DNA from: Segatella baroniae DSM 16972 = JCM 13447
Lineage (GTDB): Bacteria > Bacteroidota > Bacteroidia > Bacteroidales > Bacteroidaceae
Reading direction: 5' to 3'
Length of the DNA stretch: 64,000 nt
Assembly (NCBI RefSeq): GCF_000426585.1
Contig: NZ_AUFQ01000013.1
Coordinates: forward strand, 1 to 64,000
This document shows positions 38,853-48,695 of this stretch, piece after piece. Position 1 is the first letter of the stretch, and the number at the start of each line of letters is the position of its first letter. Both the position numbers and the translations under genes were made by a program. The notes under the pieces were generated by a model. The model did no database searches and was not told the DNA's origin. It worked only from the letters and a program-made list of their open reading frames with translations.

Positions 38853-40091
38853 ATGAATTACAGCAATCTATTCAAGATAGCCTTGCGGGCCATCGCGGCC
38901 AACAAGATGCGGTCGTTTCTCACGGCATTGGGTATCATCATCGGCGTGGCTTCCGTCATCACCATGCTGGCCATCGGTCAAGGCTCGAAGAAGAGCATTC
39001 AGGCCAACATCGCCGAGATGGGTTCCAACATGATCATGATCAGTCCGGGAGCCGACATGCGTGGCGGTGTGCGCCAGGACCCTTCGGCCATGCAAACGCT
39101 GAAGATGGCTGACTATACGGCCATCAAAGAAGAATGCAATTACATCAAGGCCATCAGTCCAACTGTCACCAGCAGCGGCCAATGGATCTATGGCAACAAC
39201 AACACGCAGTCGTCCATCTATGGCGTAAATGGCGACTATTTGGAAATCAGACAGCTTAGCGTGTCGGACGGCGAGATGTTCACCGACAACGATATCAAGT
39301 CGAGTGCCAAGGTGTGCGTACTGGGACAGACGGTCGTGGGCTATCTGTTTCCCGACGGCAGCGACCCTATCGGCAGGGTGGTGCGCTTCAACAGCATTCC
39401 CTTCCGTGTGGTCGGGGTCTTGAAAAAGAAAGGTTACAATTCCATGGGCATGGACCAGGACGACCTTGTGCTGGCTCCCTACACCACCGTCATGAAGCGA
39501 ATCCTGGCCCAGACCTATCTGGGAGGCATCACTTGCTCGGCCGTTGTCGAGGGTGTCACGGACAAGGCGACCGAACAGATATCGTCCATTCTGCGCAGAA
39601 ACCACAAGTTGAAGGACGCGACCGACACAACGGAAGCCGACAAGGACGACTTCAACATCCGCAGCCAGGAAGAGTTGTCGAGCATGATGAACTCCACCAC
39701 CGACATGCTGACGATACTGCTGGGCTGCGTTGCGGGCATTTCGCTGATAGTCGGCGGTATCGGCATTATGAACATCATGTATGTCAGCGTGACGGAACGC
39801 ACACGCGAGATTGGTCTCCGCATGAGTGTGGGCGCACGTGGCATTGACATCCTGAATCAATTCCTCATCGAAGCCATCATGTTGAGCGTCACCGGCGGCG
39901 TCATTGGTGTGCTGCTGGGAGTTGGCGCATCATACGGCGTGAACCTGCTGGCCCACTGGCCCATTGCCATTCAGCCGTGGAGTATCGTCATGAGTTTTGC
40001 GGTCTGCACGTTTACAGGCGTCTTCTTCGGGTGGTATCCAGCCAAGAAGGCGGCTATGCTCGACCCGATAGAAGCCATCAGGTATGAATAA
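38853..40091 (+). CDS. MacB-type ABC transporter permease
   Basis: 412 aa from MNYSNLFKIALRAI. One N-terminal helix (MRSFLTALGIIIGVASVITM), a periplasmic MacB_PCD domain and three C-terminal helices of FtsX type (VAGISLIVGGIGIMNIMYVS, EAIMLSVTGGVIGVLLGVG, MSFAVCTFTGVFFGWYPAKK). MacB-type pumps do not move substrate across the inner membrane but push periplasmic substrates such as macrolides, peptides or glycolipids out through TolC. Substrate unknown. Last gene of the efflux operon. Confidence 0.93.
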   Translation: MNYSNLFKIALRAIAANKMRSFLTALGIIIGVASVITMLAIGQGSKKSIQANIAEMGSNMIMISPGADMRGGVRQDPSAMQTLKMADYTAIKEECNYIKAISPTVTSSGQWIYGNNNTQSSIYGVNGDYLEIRQLSVSDGEMFTDNDIKSSAKVCVLGQTVVGYLFPDGSDPIGRVVRFNSIPFRVVGVLKKKGYNSMGMDQDDLVLAPYTTVMKRILAQTYLGGITCSAVVEGVTDKATEQISSILRRNHKLKDATDTTEADKDDFNIRSQEELSSMMNSTTDMLTILLGCVAGISLIVGGIGIMNIMYVSVTERTREIGLRMSVGARGIDILNQFLIEAIMLSVTGGVIGVLLGVGASYGVNLLAHWPIAIQPWSIVMSFAVCTFTGVFFGWYPAKKAAMLDPIEAIRYE

Positions 40092-40110
40092 AAGAGGAAG
40101 GGAGGTCGTT

Positions 40111-40761
40111 TTAAAACACGTTCGTGATTTCGGCAGGCGACGCGACAAGGTCTGTGGCTCCGTGTGACAGCAGGAAGGCCTTATCGCGGAAGCCCCATAA
40201 GACGCTGATACAAGGCATGCCGCTGTTCTTGGCTGTATCGATGTCGACGTCACTGTCGCCCACATAGACGCATTCCTCACGTCCGACACCCAACTGCCGC
40301 ATGGCTTCAATGACCGTATCAGGGGCCGGTTTCTTCCGGATATCCTCACGCTCACCTATCGCAACCTCTATCAATCCGTCGAAAAAGTGACGTGCCAACT
40401 CTTGTGTGGCGGCATAAAACTTGTTGCTGACGATGGCCATTCCGCAACCGTTGGCCTTCAACTGCCGGAGCATATCCAAGATACCGGGATACGGACAGGT
40501 GTGGTCGAGATTGTGCTGCATGTAATGTTGGCGAAACAAAGCGTAGGTTTCGTCGAACTGCGGATGGCCCGCGCCTCCGGGAACGGCCCGCTCCATCAGC
40601 TTCCTGACGCCGTTGCCCACAAAACATCTCACCTCGTCCAACGTGCGTTCGGGCATGCCGAAAGCTTTCAACGCGTAATTGCAACTGAGATAAAGGTCGG
40701 TGAGAGAATCTAGTAAAGTACCATCCAAATCAAAAATATAAGTACCGTATCTACTTATCAT
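40111..40761 (-). CDS. HAD-family phosphatase, phosphoglycolate phosphatase-like
   Basis: 216 aa from the ATG at 40761. HAD motif I YIFDLDGTLLDS (D11, D13), motif II MAIVSNK, motif III lysine in RKKPAPD and motif IV YVGDSDVDIDTAKN, with a helical cap. Most like Gph/PGP phosphatases. The frame starts at 40782, but the promoter -7 box lies at 40780-40787, so the first ATG is upstream of transcription. Convergent with the efflux permease 19 bp away. Confidence 0.88.
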   Translation of the reverse strand: MISRYGTYIFDLDGTLLDSLTDLYLSCNYALKAFGMPERTLDEVRCFVGNGVRKLMERAVPGGAGHPQFDETYALFRQHYMQHNLDHTCPYPGILDMLRQLKANGCGMAIVSNKFYAATQELARHFFDGLIEVAIGEREDIRKKPAPDTVIEAMRQLGVGREECVYVGDSDVDIDTAKNSGMPCISVLWGFRDKAFLLSHGATDLVASPAEITNVF

Positions 40762-40779
40762 GCCTACTGATGTTTGAGG

Positions 40780-40787
40780 CAAAAGTA
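40780..40787 (-). promoter_or_regulatory. -7 box of the HAD phosphatase gene
   Basis: TACTTTTG followed by C on the minus strand, divergent from the mltG promoter. Confidence 0.6.
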
Positions 40788-40820
40788 CAAAATATATTTT
40801 GTTCTCACAATAATTAATGG

Positions 40821-40828
40821 TAACTTTG
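40821..40828 (+). promoter_or_regulatory. -7 box of mltG
   Basis: TAACTTTG followed by C, 23 bp before the mltG ATG. Confidence 0.6.
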
Positions 40829-40850
40829 CAGCCGTTTTCAAAAAGGTTAT

Positions 40851-41897
40851 ATGGATAAACAAACCAAAAACAAATACCTTTATGCGACCATCGGTTGCAT
40901 TTTTGTGGCTGTGGCTTTGGTCTATTATTATTTCTTCTCTTCGATGAACGCCACAGGAAAGACCCAATATCTTTATATCGACGCTGACGACAACATCGAC
41001 TCTGTATATAATAAGGTGAAAGCGGTATCGAACGACCACGGATTCATCGGCTATCGCACGTTGGTGAGACACTGCACTTACAAAAGCAACATCCACACCG
41101 GACGCTATTCGCTGAAACCTGGCGACGGCGCTTTCAGCCTGTTCCGACATCTGAAGAACGGAATGCAGGCCTCGATAGACCTTACCATTCCGAGTGTAAG
41201 GACACCGGAAAAGCTGGCCAACGAGCTTTCAAAGAAGCTAATGCTGGACAGCGCGGCCATCGCAAAGGCGCTGAAAGACGAGACCTACTGCAAGCAATGG
41301 GGCTACGACACCACAACCATCCTCTGCCTCTTCATCCCCAACACGTATGACATGTATTGGAATGTGTCGCTCGACAAGTTCATGGAACGGATGCAAAAGG
41401 AAAACAAAAAATTCTGGAACTTCGACCGTACACACAAGGCTGAGGAAATGAAGCTGTCGCACAATCAAGTGATGACCTTGGCCAGTATCGTCGATGAAGA
41501 GACCGCCAACAACGGGGAGAAGCCGATGATAGCGGGCATGTACTACAACCGGCTCATGTTGCGCAATGCCGAGTACCCTGACGGCATGCCTTTGCAGGCC
41601 GATCCGACCATCAAGTTTGCCTGGAAGCGGTTTGAACTGAAGCGCATCTACCACAATCTGCTTTTCATCGACAGCCCTTACAACACTTATAAGAACGCGG
41701 GACTGCCTCCCGGCCCGATTCGCATTCCGTCGGTTGCGGGCATAGACGCCGTGCTCAATCACGTACACCACAGCTATCTCTACATGTGTGCCAAGGAGAA
41801 TTTCAGCGGGACGCACAATTTCGCCCGCACTTATGCGGAACATTTGGACAATGCGGCCAAGTATGCGAAAGCATTGAACGAACGAGGAATCAAATAA
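40851..41897 (+). CDS. mltG: Endolytic murein transglycosylase MltG
   Basis: 348 aa. One N-terminal membrane helix (10-30), LysM-like N domain and YceG catalytic domain: FIPNTYDMYW, LASIVDEETANN with the catalytic glutamate in the DEET stretch (E217), PLQADPTIKFA and SPYNTYKNAGLPPGPI. It cuts nascent glycan strands and so sets peptidoglycan strand length. Single gene with its own promoter. Confidence 0.96.
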   Translation: MDKQTKNKYLYATIGCIFVAVALVYYYFFSSMNATGKTQYLYIDADDNIDSVYNKVKAVSNDHGFIGYRTLVRHCTYKSNIHTGRYSLKPGDGAFSLFRHLKNGMQASIDLTIPSVRTPEKLANELSKKLMLDSAAIAKALKDETYCKQWGYDTTTILCLFIPNTYDMYWNVSLDKFMERMQKENKKFWNFDRTHKAEEMKLSHNQVMTLASIVDEETANNGEKPMIAGMYYNRLMLRNAEYPDGMPLQADPTIKFAWKRFELKRIYHNLLFIDSPYNTYKNAGLPPGPIRIPSVAGIDAVLNHVHHSYLYMCAKENFSGTHNFARTYAEHLDNAAKYAKALNERGIK

Positions 41898-41907
41898 AGA
41901 AGACTTC

Positions 41908-41944
41908 CAACAGAATCAAAGCCCATTGATTATGGATTCTGTTG
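41908..41944. terminator. Bidirectional hairpin between mltG and menE
   Basis: CAACAGAATC pairs perfectly with GATTCTGTTG around a 17-base loop. The menE stop codon lies in the loop, so the last menE codons form one side of the stem. T tracts are weak on both sides. Confidence 0.45.
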
Positions 41945-43015
41945 CATGATAAAACGAGCAACTTCCCCTCTTGCGACTTTACCGGTTTGCGTGAGGGGAA
42001 TTTCGTTGATGTGCAAGTAACGACGCGGCACCCAATACTTGGGCAACGCGTTCGTGCAGATTTCCGCCACTTCGGCCAAGTCTGTCGCTTCGGTAACGAG
42101 CACCATGGCTTCGCCAAACTTCTCGTCCGGCTTCTTACCGATGGCGAACGGGCGGGAAAGGAAGGGCCGGAGGAACTGCTCCACCTCTTCTATCTGAATC
42201 TTCACGCCGCCCGAGACGATGACGTTATCTTTCCTTCCCAACACCCGAAACAGTCTCTTGCGACGACCGTCGGCCGTTTTCACGGTCTTGATTTCCACCC
42301 GGTCGTTTGTTTCCAACATGCCGTCGTGAACCAGCGGAGCGTCGATGACCAAACAACCGTCCCCATTGCAAGCGATCCGAACACCATCGAAAGGCTCATA
42401 CCAGTCGCTTGCGGCCGGCCCGTTGAGCCTTCGCAAGGCGATATGGCTCAAGGTCTCGGTCATGCCGTAGGTGCTCCAAACTGCATTGGGGAAGTATTTC
42501 AGGGCCTGTGCCAACTGGTCGTCGACTGCGCCACCGCCGATAATCAGGTGCTTCGTCTGCCGCAAACGCGCCGCTTCCTCGGGCACTTGCAACGTATTGT
42601 AGACCTGCAACGGCACCATGGCGACCAATGAAAAAGACGCGGGAAAGGTTTCAGGGCATACAGGAACGGGCACAGGCGAGCCGAAGGGGGCTGCTTTGAA
42701 AGTCACGGAAAAGACTTTGGCAAGCGCCGAATCGGACAAAGGGTGTCCCGTTGGTGCTACGGAAAAAAGTTGCAATTGCCTTTCAATGCTTCTGACGACC
42801 ATCATCTTGGCACCGATATACTTCAAATTCATGCACAGCAAAGCCGTGTCATGAGGCCGCAATCCCAGAAAATCGCAGGTGACGCGGGCCGAATGAAGCA
42901 TGGACTGCTTTGCAACGAGCATGGGCTTCGGCTTTCCCGTAGAGCCCGAAGTATGCACCGAGACAAACGGCGACGCGGCGTTCCACTCGTTTAAAAACTC
43001 TTCCAACCGACTCAT
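41930..43015 (-). CDS. menE: O-succinylbenzoate-CoA ligase
   Basis: 361 aa AMP-forming acyl-CoA synthetase, shorter than usual (~450) as in other Bacteroidota MenE. Core motifs: FVSVHTSGSTGKPKPMLVAK (P-loop), TYGMTETLSHIALR, RVLGRKDNVIVSGGVKIQIEE and a C-terminal lysine block LTQTGKVARGE. It activates o-succinylbenzoate for ring closure by MenB. Last gene of the kor-men operon; it starts 9 bp after menC. Confidence 0.93.
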   Translation of the reverse strand: MSRLEEFLNEWNAASPFVSVHTSGSTGKPKPMLVAKQSMLHSARVTCDFLGLRPHDTALLCMNLKYIGAKMMVVRSIERQLQLFSVAPTGHPLSDSALAKVFSVTFKAAPFGSPVPVPVCPETFPASFSLVAMVPLQVYNTLQVPEEAARLRQTKHLIIGGGAVDDQLAQALKYFPNAVWSTYGMTETLSHIALRRLNGPAASDWYEPFDGVRIACNGDGCLVIDAPLVHDGMLETNDRVEIKTVKTADGRRKRLFRVLGRKDNVIVSGGVKIQIEEVEQFLRPFLSRPFAIGKKPDEKFGEAMVLVTEATDLAEVAEICTNALPKYWVPRRYLHINEIPLTQTGKVARGEVARFIMQQNP

Positions 43016-43024
43016 TTGCCCATT

Positions 43025-44086
43025 TTATTGAAACCAAAGTTCGTCTTTCCGAATGTGCAGACAGTCAAACGGCGTCGCCGCCGGAAAGCGGACAACGGGT
43101 TCGTTGTCCACAAAGAGTTGGCCAGTGCCCAGTCCTTGCGGCATGGTTATGCAAGGGCCATACGTCTTCGCGCAATATTGGGCGATGGCATTCAGCCCCA
43201 CGTTGCTCTCCAAAGCAGACGTTATCCAGCTGCCAATGCCATGCCGGCGAGCCAATTCAATCCATTCCGACGAGCCGAACATTCCCCCATGCAGACTCGG
43301 TTTCAGCACAATGTATTGCGGTTGAATCGTTTCGAGCAACGCCTCCTTCATGCTTTTCACGTTCACGCCAATCAGTTCTTCGTCCAAGGCGATGGGCAAC
43401 GGGCTGTCCTTGCACAGCCGGGCCATGTCCGCCCACTGATGTTGGCGAATGGGTTGTTCGATGGAATGGATGTCATAGCGGGCCAAGGCCTCCAGACGTT
43501 GCAGGGCGTTGTCGGGCGTAAAGCCCCCGTTCGCGTCGACACGAAGCTCTACCTGTTCTCTTGTAAAGTTATCGCGGATGTGACGAATCAGGTCGAGTTC
43601 GCGCTCAAAGTCGATGGCTCCGATTTTCAACTTGACACAATGGAAACCGGCTTGCAGCTTGGTTTCAAGCCGTTCGCACATCTCTTTATAGCTTCCCATC
43701 CACACAAGCCCGTTGATGGGTATGCCTTCTTCGCCGCGACTGAACGGCGTATCGAAGAACGCGGGGGAGCCGCCGGCCCGAAGCTGCGCGAAGGCGGTCT
43801 CCAAGCCGAAGAGTATGCTGGGATAAGGACGCAGCATGTCGTAAGGGATTTGCCCCATCTGCTCCACCAACCGACACACCTGTTCAAGGATTCGACCGTA
43901 TTCGGGAATGGCATCGCAACTCAAATCGGGCAATGGCGCGCACTCGCCGACACCCGCTATGCCGGGACTGTCGGCGGAAGTCAGCGTCAGAAAGTAGCTG
44001 TGACGGGTGGTATAGACACCTCGGGACGTACCTGCCGGTTGCTTGAAATGCAGCAAACGGTCGGAAATCTGAATCGAACAGCGCAT
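43025..44086 (-). CDS. menC: O-succinylbenzoate synthase
   Basis: 353 aa from the ATG at 44086 (MRCSIQISDRLLHF); the upstream open frame is the antisense side of menB's end region. Enolase superfamily: GVGECAPLPDLS, catalytic lysine in CVKLKIGAIDFERE, metal ligands in LRVDANGGF, SIEQPI and ALDEELIG, and VLKPSLHGG. Dehydrates SHCHC to o-succinylbenzoate. Confidence 0.93.
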   Translation of the reverse strand: MRCSIQISDRLLHFKQPAGTSRGVYTTRHSYFLTLTSADSPGIAGVGECAPLPDLSCDAIPEYGRILEQVCRLVEQMGQIPYDMLRPYPSILFGLETAFAQLRAGGSPAFFDTPFSRGEEGIPINGLVWMGSYKEMCERLETKLQAGFHCVKLKIGAIDFERELDLIRHIRDNFTREQVELRVDANGGFTPDNALQRLEALARYDIHSIEQPIRQHQWADMARLCKDSPLPIALDEELIGVNVKSMKEALLETIQPQYIVLKPSLHGGMFGSSEWIELARRHGIGSWITSALESNVGLNAIAQYCAKTYGPCITMPQGLGTGQLFVDNEPVVRFPAATPFDCLHIRKDELWFQ

Positions 44087-44114
44087 CGTTTTCTTCAAAA
44101 CAGCCTTGGGAAAG

Positions 44115-44942
44115 TTAGGGGAATTGAGGGTATTTGTCGAAATCGGGCTTGCGTTTTTCCAGGAAAGCCTTTCCTCCTTCCTGCGCTTCATCCATGGTAT
44201 AGTAGAGCATGGTCGCGTCGCCGGCCAGTTCCTGTATGCCCGCCTGCCCGTCGAGTTCGGCATTCAGGCCCGCCTTGATCATGCGCAAAGCCAGCGGACT
44301 ACGCTCCACCATGGTCTCGGCCCACTCCACACAGGTGTCTTCAAGCTGGTCGAAAGACACCACCTTGTTGACCATTCCCATGCGTTCGGCCTCCACGGCT
44401 GTGTATTGCCTGCACAGAAACCATATTTCGCGCGCCTTCTTCTGCCCTACCATCCGTGCCAGATAGCTGGCGCCGAAACCCGCGTCGAAGCTTCCGACCT
44501 TCGGACCGGTCTGCCCGAAGATGGCATTGTCGGACGCGATGGTCAGGTCGCACATCACATGGAGCACATGGCCGCCCCCGATGGCATAGCCATTGACCAT
44601 GGCTATCACCGGTTTGGGCAGGCGGCGAATCTGCATTTGCACGTCGAGCACGTTCAGCCGGGGCACTCCATCCGTGCCCACATAGCCCCCACGTCCCTTC
44701 ACGTGCATGTCGCCACCGGAACAGAAGGCCTTGTCGCCGGCCCCGGTGAGTATCACCACGCGCACATTTTGGCTTTCGCGGCAATAGCTGAAGGCCTGGC
44801 TCATCTCCCAAGTGGTGAGCGGCGTGAAGGCATTGCGGTAGCGGGGACGATTGATGGTTATCTTTGCAATGTGGTTATATTCCTCAAACAGAATCTCTTT
44901 AAAGTCGAAACCTTCGATCGGTTTCCATGTTCTTGTTGTCAT
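44115..44942 (-). CDS. menB: 1,4-dihydroxy-2-naphthoyl-CoA synthase
   Basis: 275 aa crotonase-fold enzyme. [37 protein letters not shown] (oxyanion hole), [20 protein letters not shown] and [20 protein letters not shown] are typical of MenB. Closes the second ring of the naphthoquinone. Its ATG overlaps the menD stop by one base (44942). Confidence 0.97.
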   Translation of the reverse strand: MTTRTWKPIEGFDFKEILFEEYNHIAKITINRPRYRNAFTPLTTWEMSQAFSYCRESQNVRVVILTGAGDKAFCSGGDMHVKGRGGYVGTDGVPRLNVLDVQMQIRRLPKPVIAMVNGYAIGGGHVLHVMCDLTIASDNAIFGQTGPKVGSFDAGFGASYLARMVGQKKAREIWFLCRQYTAVEAERMGMVNKVVSFDQLEDTCVEWAETMVERSPLALRMIKAGLNAELDGQAGIQELAGDATMLYYTMDEAQEGGKAFLEKRKPDFDKYPQFP

Positions 44943-46651
44943 TATGATAATGTATTAAAATATTCTTGATACGTGTTCATGTCTTCATCGGGGTCGGTGA
45001 AGACTTCGAGTAGCACAGGACGGCGGGCCGACGGGTCCGTAAGCACGCCCATCAAGTCGGCCAGCGAAGCCGCATCGGCCGCCCTATGATAATCTATTCC
45101 ATAAGCTCGGCAAAGGCCTTCCGCCGTCGTCCGGTGGGCAGCCATGACGAGTTCCGCGCGTGCCGGACTGTCTTTCAGTCCCTCAAACTTGCCGAATATG
45201 CCGCCACAACCATTGTTGAGCAACAGGATTCGCAGGTTTCTTCGAAGCGAATCGTTCCACAACGCGTTCTGGTCATAGAAGAAACTGAGGTCGCCAATGA
45301 CGACATGGACGCGCTCGTCGGTGACCAGCGAGTGGCCTGCCGCAGTGGACAAGGAACCTTCTATGCCGTTCACGCCACGGTTGCAATGGAAATAATGCCG
45401 ACTGTAAACCATGCCCATGCGCACCGACATGCTGTTGGCATAATGGACTGCGCAAGGCCATGTCCCATCGCTTTGCATCCGTTCGTTGAACAATTTGACC
45501 GCCAACAACTCAGAATAACGAGGCACGAACGATTGCAAATGGCGTGAAACGCGCTGCGACAACAGCTCCCAACGCCTGAAATAAGCTTCGTGTATGGGAC
45601 TGGCTTCTACGTAAAGATTGGCGCAAAGCTCCTGTGTCGTACTCTGGATGACATGCTTGACGTTCATGAAGGTGTCATGCACGCCGCCATCGGCAGTCAC
45701 TTCCCACACGTCGGCCTGCTCTGCCTGACGCAGGAAGTGCTTCAACCGTTTGCTGACCAGGTTGCCGCCGGCATACAGGATGAAGTCGGGCAGATAGTCG
45801 GACAGGCGTTCCGGATGGGCGGAGATTTCCCTTTCGGCGAGACAAACCAGTTCGTCAACGTGGGGATTGGCACCCTCGTCGCCCATCATTTCCACCCAAA
45901 CGGGGATGTTCGCGGCGGCAAGGCGATTGGAAAAGCCAGGTTCCACTTCGCAACGCTTCGTCTGTCCCAAAACAATCAAGGGCCTTTCAGCCTGCAACAG
46001 CAGCTCTTTCAGCTTGCAAAAAGCCCCTGATTGCCAGCCAATTGGCCCCATTTGGTCTATCAATCGTTCAGCTTTTAGAAACCGCTGGTTGAACGCGTAC
46101 AACGGCTCTGCTATGGGAACATTGATATGAACGGGGCCGCCGCCGTACCACTTGCAGGCCAAGAGCGCCTCGTTCACCAGCCGATTGCAATGCCACCGCT
46201 GCTCTTTGTCCACGGGCTCGGGCAAGGATACGCATTTGTGAACGAAACGCCCGAACGCGTCGGGCTGCGGAAGCGTCTGCCCGTCGAGCTGCTCTATCCA
46301 TGCCGGCGGACGGTCGGCGGAGATGACGACGAGCGGCACATGCTGATAAAAGGCCTCGGCAACGGCCGGAGCGACATTGAGCAAGGCCGTGCCCGACGTG
46401 ACACAAACGGCCACCGGCTCACCCGTGGCCAGGCTCATGCCCAGCGCGTAAAAGCCCGCCGACCGCTCGTCGGTCACGGGATGGCAGGCGATGTCGCCGC
46501 ATTCCTTGAGGTTGTGCACGACAGGCGCGTTCCTGCTGCCGGGACAGACCACGGCATGCTTCACGCCATGAGCCATGAGCAAAGACGTGAGAATGTTGAC
46601 ATTCTCCTTGTTGGAAAAACGCTTTTGCGATGTAAAACTATTTGAATACAT
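44942..46651 (-). CDS. menD: MenD (SEPHCHC synthase)
   Basis: 569 aa thiamine diphosphate enzyme. N-terminal [51 protein letters not shown] and C-terminal ThDP motif [14 protein letters not shown] with [14 protein letters not shown] and [11 protein letters not shown]. It joins 2-oxoglutarate to isochorismate, so it draws on the same 2-oxoacid used by the neighbouring ferredoxin oxidoreductase. Its start overlaps the menF end by 14 bp. Confidence 0.96.
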   Translation of the reverse strand: MYSNSFTSQKRFSNKENVNILTSLLMAHGVKHAVVCPGSRNAPVVHNLKECGDIACHPVTDERSAGFYALGMSLATGEPVAVCVTSGTALLNVAPAVAEAFYQHVPLVVISADRPPAWIEQLDGQTLPQPDAFGRFVHKCVSLPEPVDKEQRWHCNRLVNEALLACKWYGGGPVHINVPIAEPLYAFNQRFLKAERLIDQMGPIGWQSGAFCKLKELLLQAERPLIVLGQTKRCEVEPGFSNRLAAANIPVWVEMMGDEGANPHVDELVCLAEREISAHPERLSDYLPDFILYAGGNLVSKRLKHFLRQAEQADVWEVTADGGVHDTFMNVKHVIQSTTQELCANLYVEASPIHEAYFRRWELLSQRVSRHLQSFVPRYSELLAVKLFNERMQSDGTWPCAVHYANSMSVRMGMVYSRHYFHCNRGVNGIEGSLSTAAGHSLVTDERVHVVIGDLSFFYDQNALWNDSLRRNLRILLLNNGCGGIFGKFEGLKDSPARAELVMAAHRTTAEGLCRAYGIDYHRAADAASLADLMGVLTDPSARRPVLLEVFTDPDEDMNTYQEYFNTLS

Positions 46652-47672
46652 TTCTCATCGTTTGGAGTTTAGCTTCCGTTTCCATCCATTCGCTGTCCAC
46701 ATCACTGTCTTTCAGAATCCCTCCACCGGCATACAAATGAAACATTTGGTCTGTCAGCTGCATGCAACGGAGGCTCACATAGAGATGCGTTTGCCCACCG
46801 GGAAACAGCGGCCCCATGAAGCCGCTGTAGTATTTGCGGGGCGAATGCTCGTGAAGCAGTATGAAATCGCGCGCTTCTTTCTTGGGCAGTCCACACACGG
46901 CCGGTGTGGGATGAAGGGCTTCCAGCATAGCTCCCAGATGGTTTTCATCCTTCAGTTGAAACGTAAAGTCACTGCGGAGATGCACCAGGTCGGCAGCCCT
47001 GACGGTGGAAGGTCCCTCTTCCGTAAAGTCGGAAGCAAACTTTTGCAGGCAGCCTGTAATGTAATTGGCGACATATCGCTGCTCTTGAATGTTCTTGGGA
47101 GACCATCGGCTCGATTCACCCTCGCCCTTCAAATCCTGCACTTCCAACTTCATGGTGCCTGCCAAAGCCATCGTGCGCCACACATTTCCTTCGCCTTCCA
47201 AAAGGATTTCGGGCGTAGCAAAGAGCCAAGTGCCGGTAAGCGGCGTCGAGACAAGGGCGATGAACAGGCGTGGATAAAGGCTGCAAGCTTGCACGAAAAG
47301 CGCCATGGGGTCGGTTTCGGCATGGCGGAAATCGCAGCGTCGGGCCAAAACGAGCTTCTTGAACCTGCCCGCAGCCAACGCTTCGTGGAACAACAGGAAG
47401 TCATTCCGATAGCTGTTCAGATTGTCCGAACCGACGGGTTCCGCGTGGCAATGTGGGCTTGCAGCGGCAGGCAGTGCCACTTCTTCCATGACATCGGGGC
47501 GGATGACGACAATCGGACATTCTTCCGTCTGCATGAAAGGGGCCATCACAAAGCCGCGGCAACCATTTAAATCGGCAACGGAATCAACCCGTTGCAGGTC
47601 GCCGTCGGTCTGCGACAGCAGCGTATAATGCTTTTGATGGGGTAAACGATAGACCGCATAGTTATCCATCAT
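46638..47672 (-). CDS. menF: Isochorismate synthase
   Basis: 344 aa chorismate-binding enzyme, short in its N-terminal part. C-terminal motifs: KKLVLARRCDFR, LFIALVSTPLTGTWLFATPE, TMALAGTMK, LHPTPAVCGLPKKEARDF and YYSGFMGPLFPGGQTHLYVS. Makes isochorismate from chorismate, the first committed menaquinone step. Starts 57 bp after the thioesterase gene. Confidence 0.93.
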   Translation of the reverse strand: MMDNYAVYRLPHQKHYTLLSQTDGDLQRVDSVADLNGCRGFVMAPFMQTEECPIVVIRPDVMEEVALPAAASPHCHAEPVGSDNLNSYRNDFLLFHEALAAGRFKKLVLARRCDFRHAETDPMALFVQACSLYPRLFIALVSTPLTGTWLFATPEILLEGEGNVWRTMALAGTMKLEVQDLKGEGESSRWSPKNIQEQRYVANYITGCLQKFASDFTEEGPSTVRAADLVHLRSDFTFQLKDENHLGAMLEALHPTPAVCGLPKKEARDFILLHEHSPRKYYSGFMGPLFPGGQTHLYVSLRCMQLTDQMFHLYAGGGILKDSDVDSEWMETEAKLQTMRNVFK

Positions 47673-47729
47673 TTATCTTTTGCTTCTTATTTTTACTGTT
47701 TATGCTATTGTTTTTCAAAACTTTCTCCC

Positions 47730-48146
47730 CTATTTTGCCCTGGGAGAAAGCACGTAATTCGTGACTTGCACAGTCGAAATCAAATCACCGGTCTCGTCCT
47801 TGATATCTATATGCCAAGTGTGGAGCGTCCTTCCCTTGTGCAACAGCCGGCCATACGCCGTGACGGTGGAGCCGTAACTGACGGCTTTCACGTGCGTGCC
47901 GTTGACATTTATGCCCACGCTGATCTTGCCCGGACACAACGCCATCGAGCCCACGCCTGCCAGATTCTCGGCCAACGCCAGGGAAGCGCCACCGCTCAGG
48001 AAGCCGAAGACCTGCTTGTTGCGGTTGTCCACCTTCATCGTCGCCTGCAAAGTGTCAGGCTCGGGCGTGGAGATGAACTCCATCCCGAGCGTGTTTGACA
48101 GTCCATCTTGTGACTTGATGGTTTCCTTTAAGTTCTCTACATTCAT
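47730..48146 (-). CDS. Hotdog-fold thioesterase, candidate DHNA-CoA hydrolase
   Basis: 138 aa. PaaI/YbgC-like hotdog fold with GFLSGGASLALAENLAGVGS and GINVNGTHVKAVSYGSTVTA. Its ATG overlaps the korC stop by 4 bp and menF follows, so it lies at the joint of the kor and men parts. Cleavage of 1,4-dihydroxy-2-naphthoyl-CoA is required between MenB and MenA, and proteins of this type do it in other bacteria; that assignment here is inferred from context. Confidence 0.8.
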   Translation of the reverse strand: MNVENLKETIKSQDGLSNTLGMEFISTPEPDTLQATMKVDNRNKQVFGFLSGGASLALAENLAGVGSMALCPGKISVGINVNGTHVKAVSYGSTVTAYGRLLHKGRTLHTWHIDIKDETGDLISTVQVTNYVLSPRAK

Positions 48147-48685
48147 TGTTTTTGAATTATCTTTCTACCCTCATCGACAGCTTCCATGTTCAGAGGAATC
48201 AACTGATGATGACGCTCCGGCAACGTTTTGTAGAGCGCCTTCTCCAACGCCTGCGGCGTGACGAGGGGGCAAACCTGGAGCAATCCGCCCAATACAATCA
48301 TGTTGAAGACCTTGGCGTTTTTCATTTCCGCAGCCTTGTCCATGGCGTCTATCCGATAAACCGTAATGTCATTGCGGGTCGGTGGGTTCATGATTCCATA
48401 GCCGTCATAGATGAGAATGCCGCCCGGTTTGAGCTTGGGTTCAAACTTGTCAAGCGACGGTTGGTTCAAAACGATGGCGATGTCGTACTTGCTCAAGATG
48501 GGTGAAGATATGCGTTCGTCGCTCACGATGACCGTCACGTTGGCCGTTCCGCCACGCTGTTCGGGGCCGTAAGCTGGCATCCACGTCACTTCCTTGTCTT
48601 CCATCAGTCCGGAATAGGCCAGAATCTTACCCATGGAAAGTACGCCTTGCCCGCCAAAGCCGGCTATAATGATTTCCTGTTTCAT
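48143..48685 (-). CDS. korC: 2-oxoacid:ferredoxin oxidoreductase, gamma subunit
   Basis: 180 aa. N-terminal EIIIAGFGGQGVLSMGKILA and VTWMPAYGPEQRGGTANVTV are the pyruvate/ketoisovalerate oxidoreductase gamma signatures. With korA, korB and the ferredoxin subunit it forms a KGOR-type four-subunit enzyme that oxidises a 2-oxoacid to acyl-CoA with ferredoxin as acceptor, or runs in reverse for reductive carboxylation. Confidence 0.9.
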   Translation of the reverse strand: MKQEIIIAGFGGQGVLSMGKILAYSGLMEDKEVTWMPAYGPEQRGGTANVTVIVSDERISSPILSKYDIAIVLNQPSLDKFEPKLKPGGILIYDGYGIMNPPTRNDITVYRIDAMDKAAEMKNAKVFNMIVLGGLLQVCPLVTPQALEKALYKTLPERHHQLIPLNMEAVDEGRKIIQKQ

Positions 48686-48695
48686 ACTCTTGTTT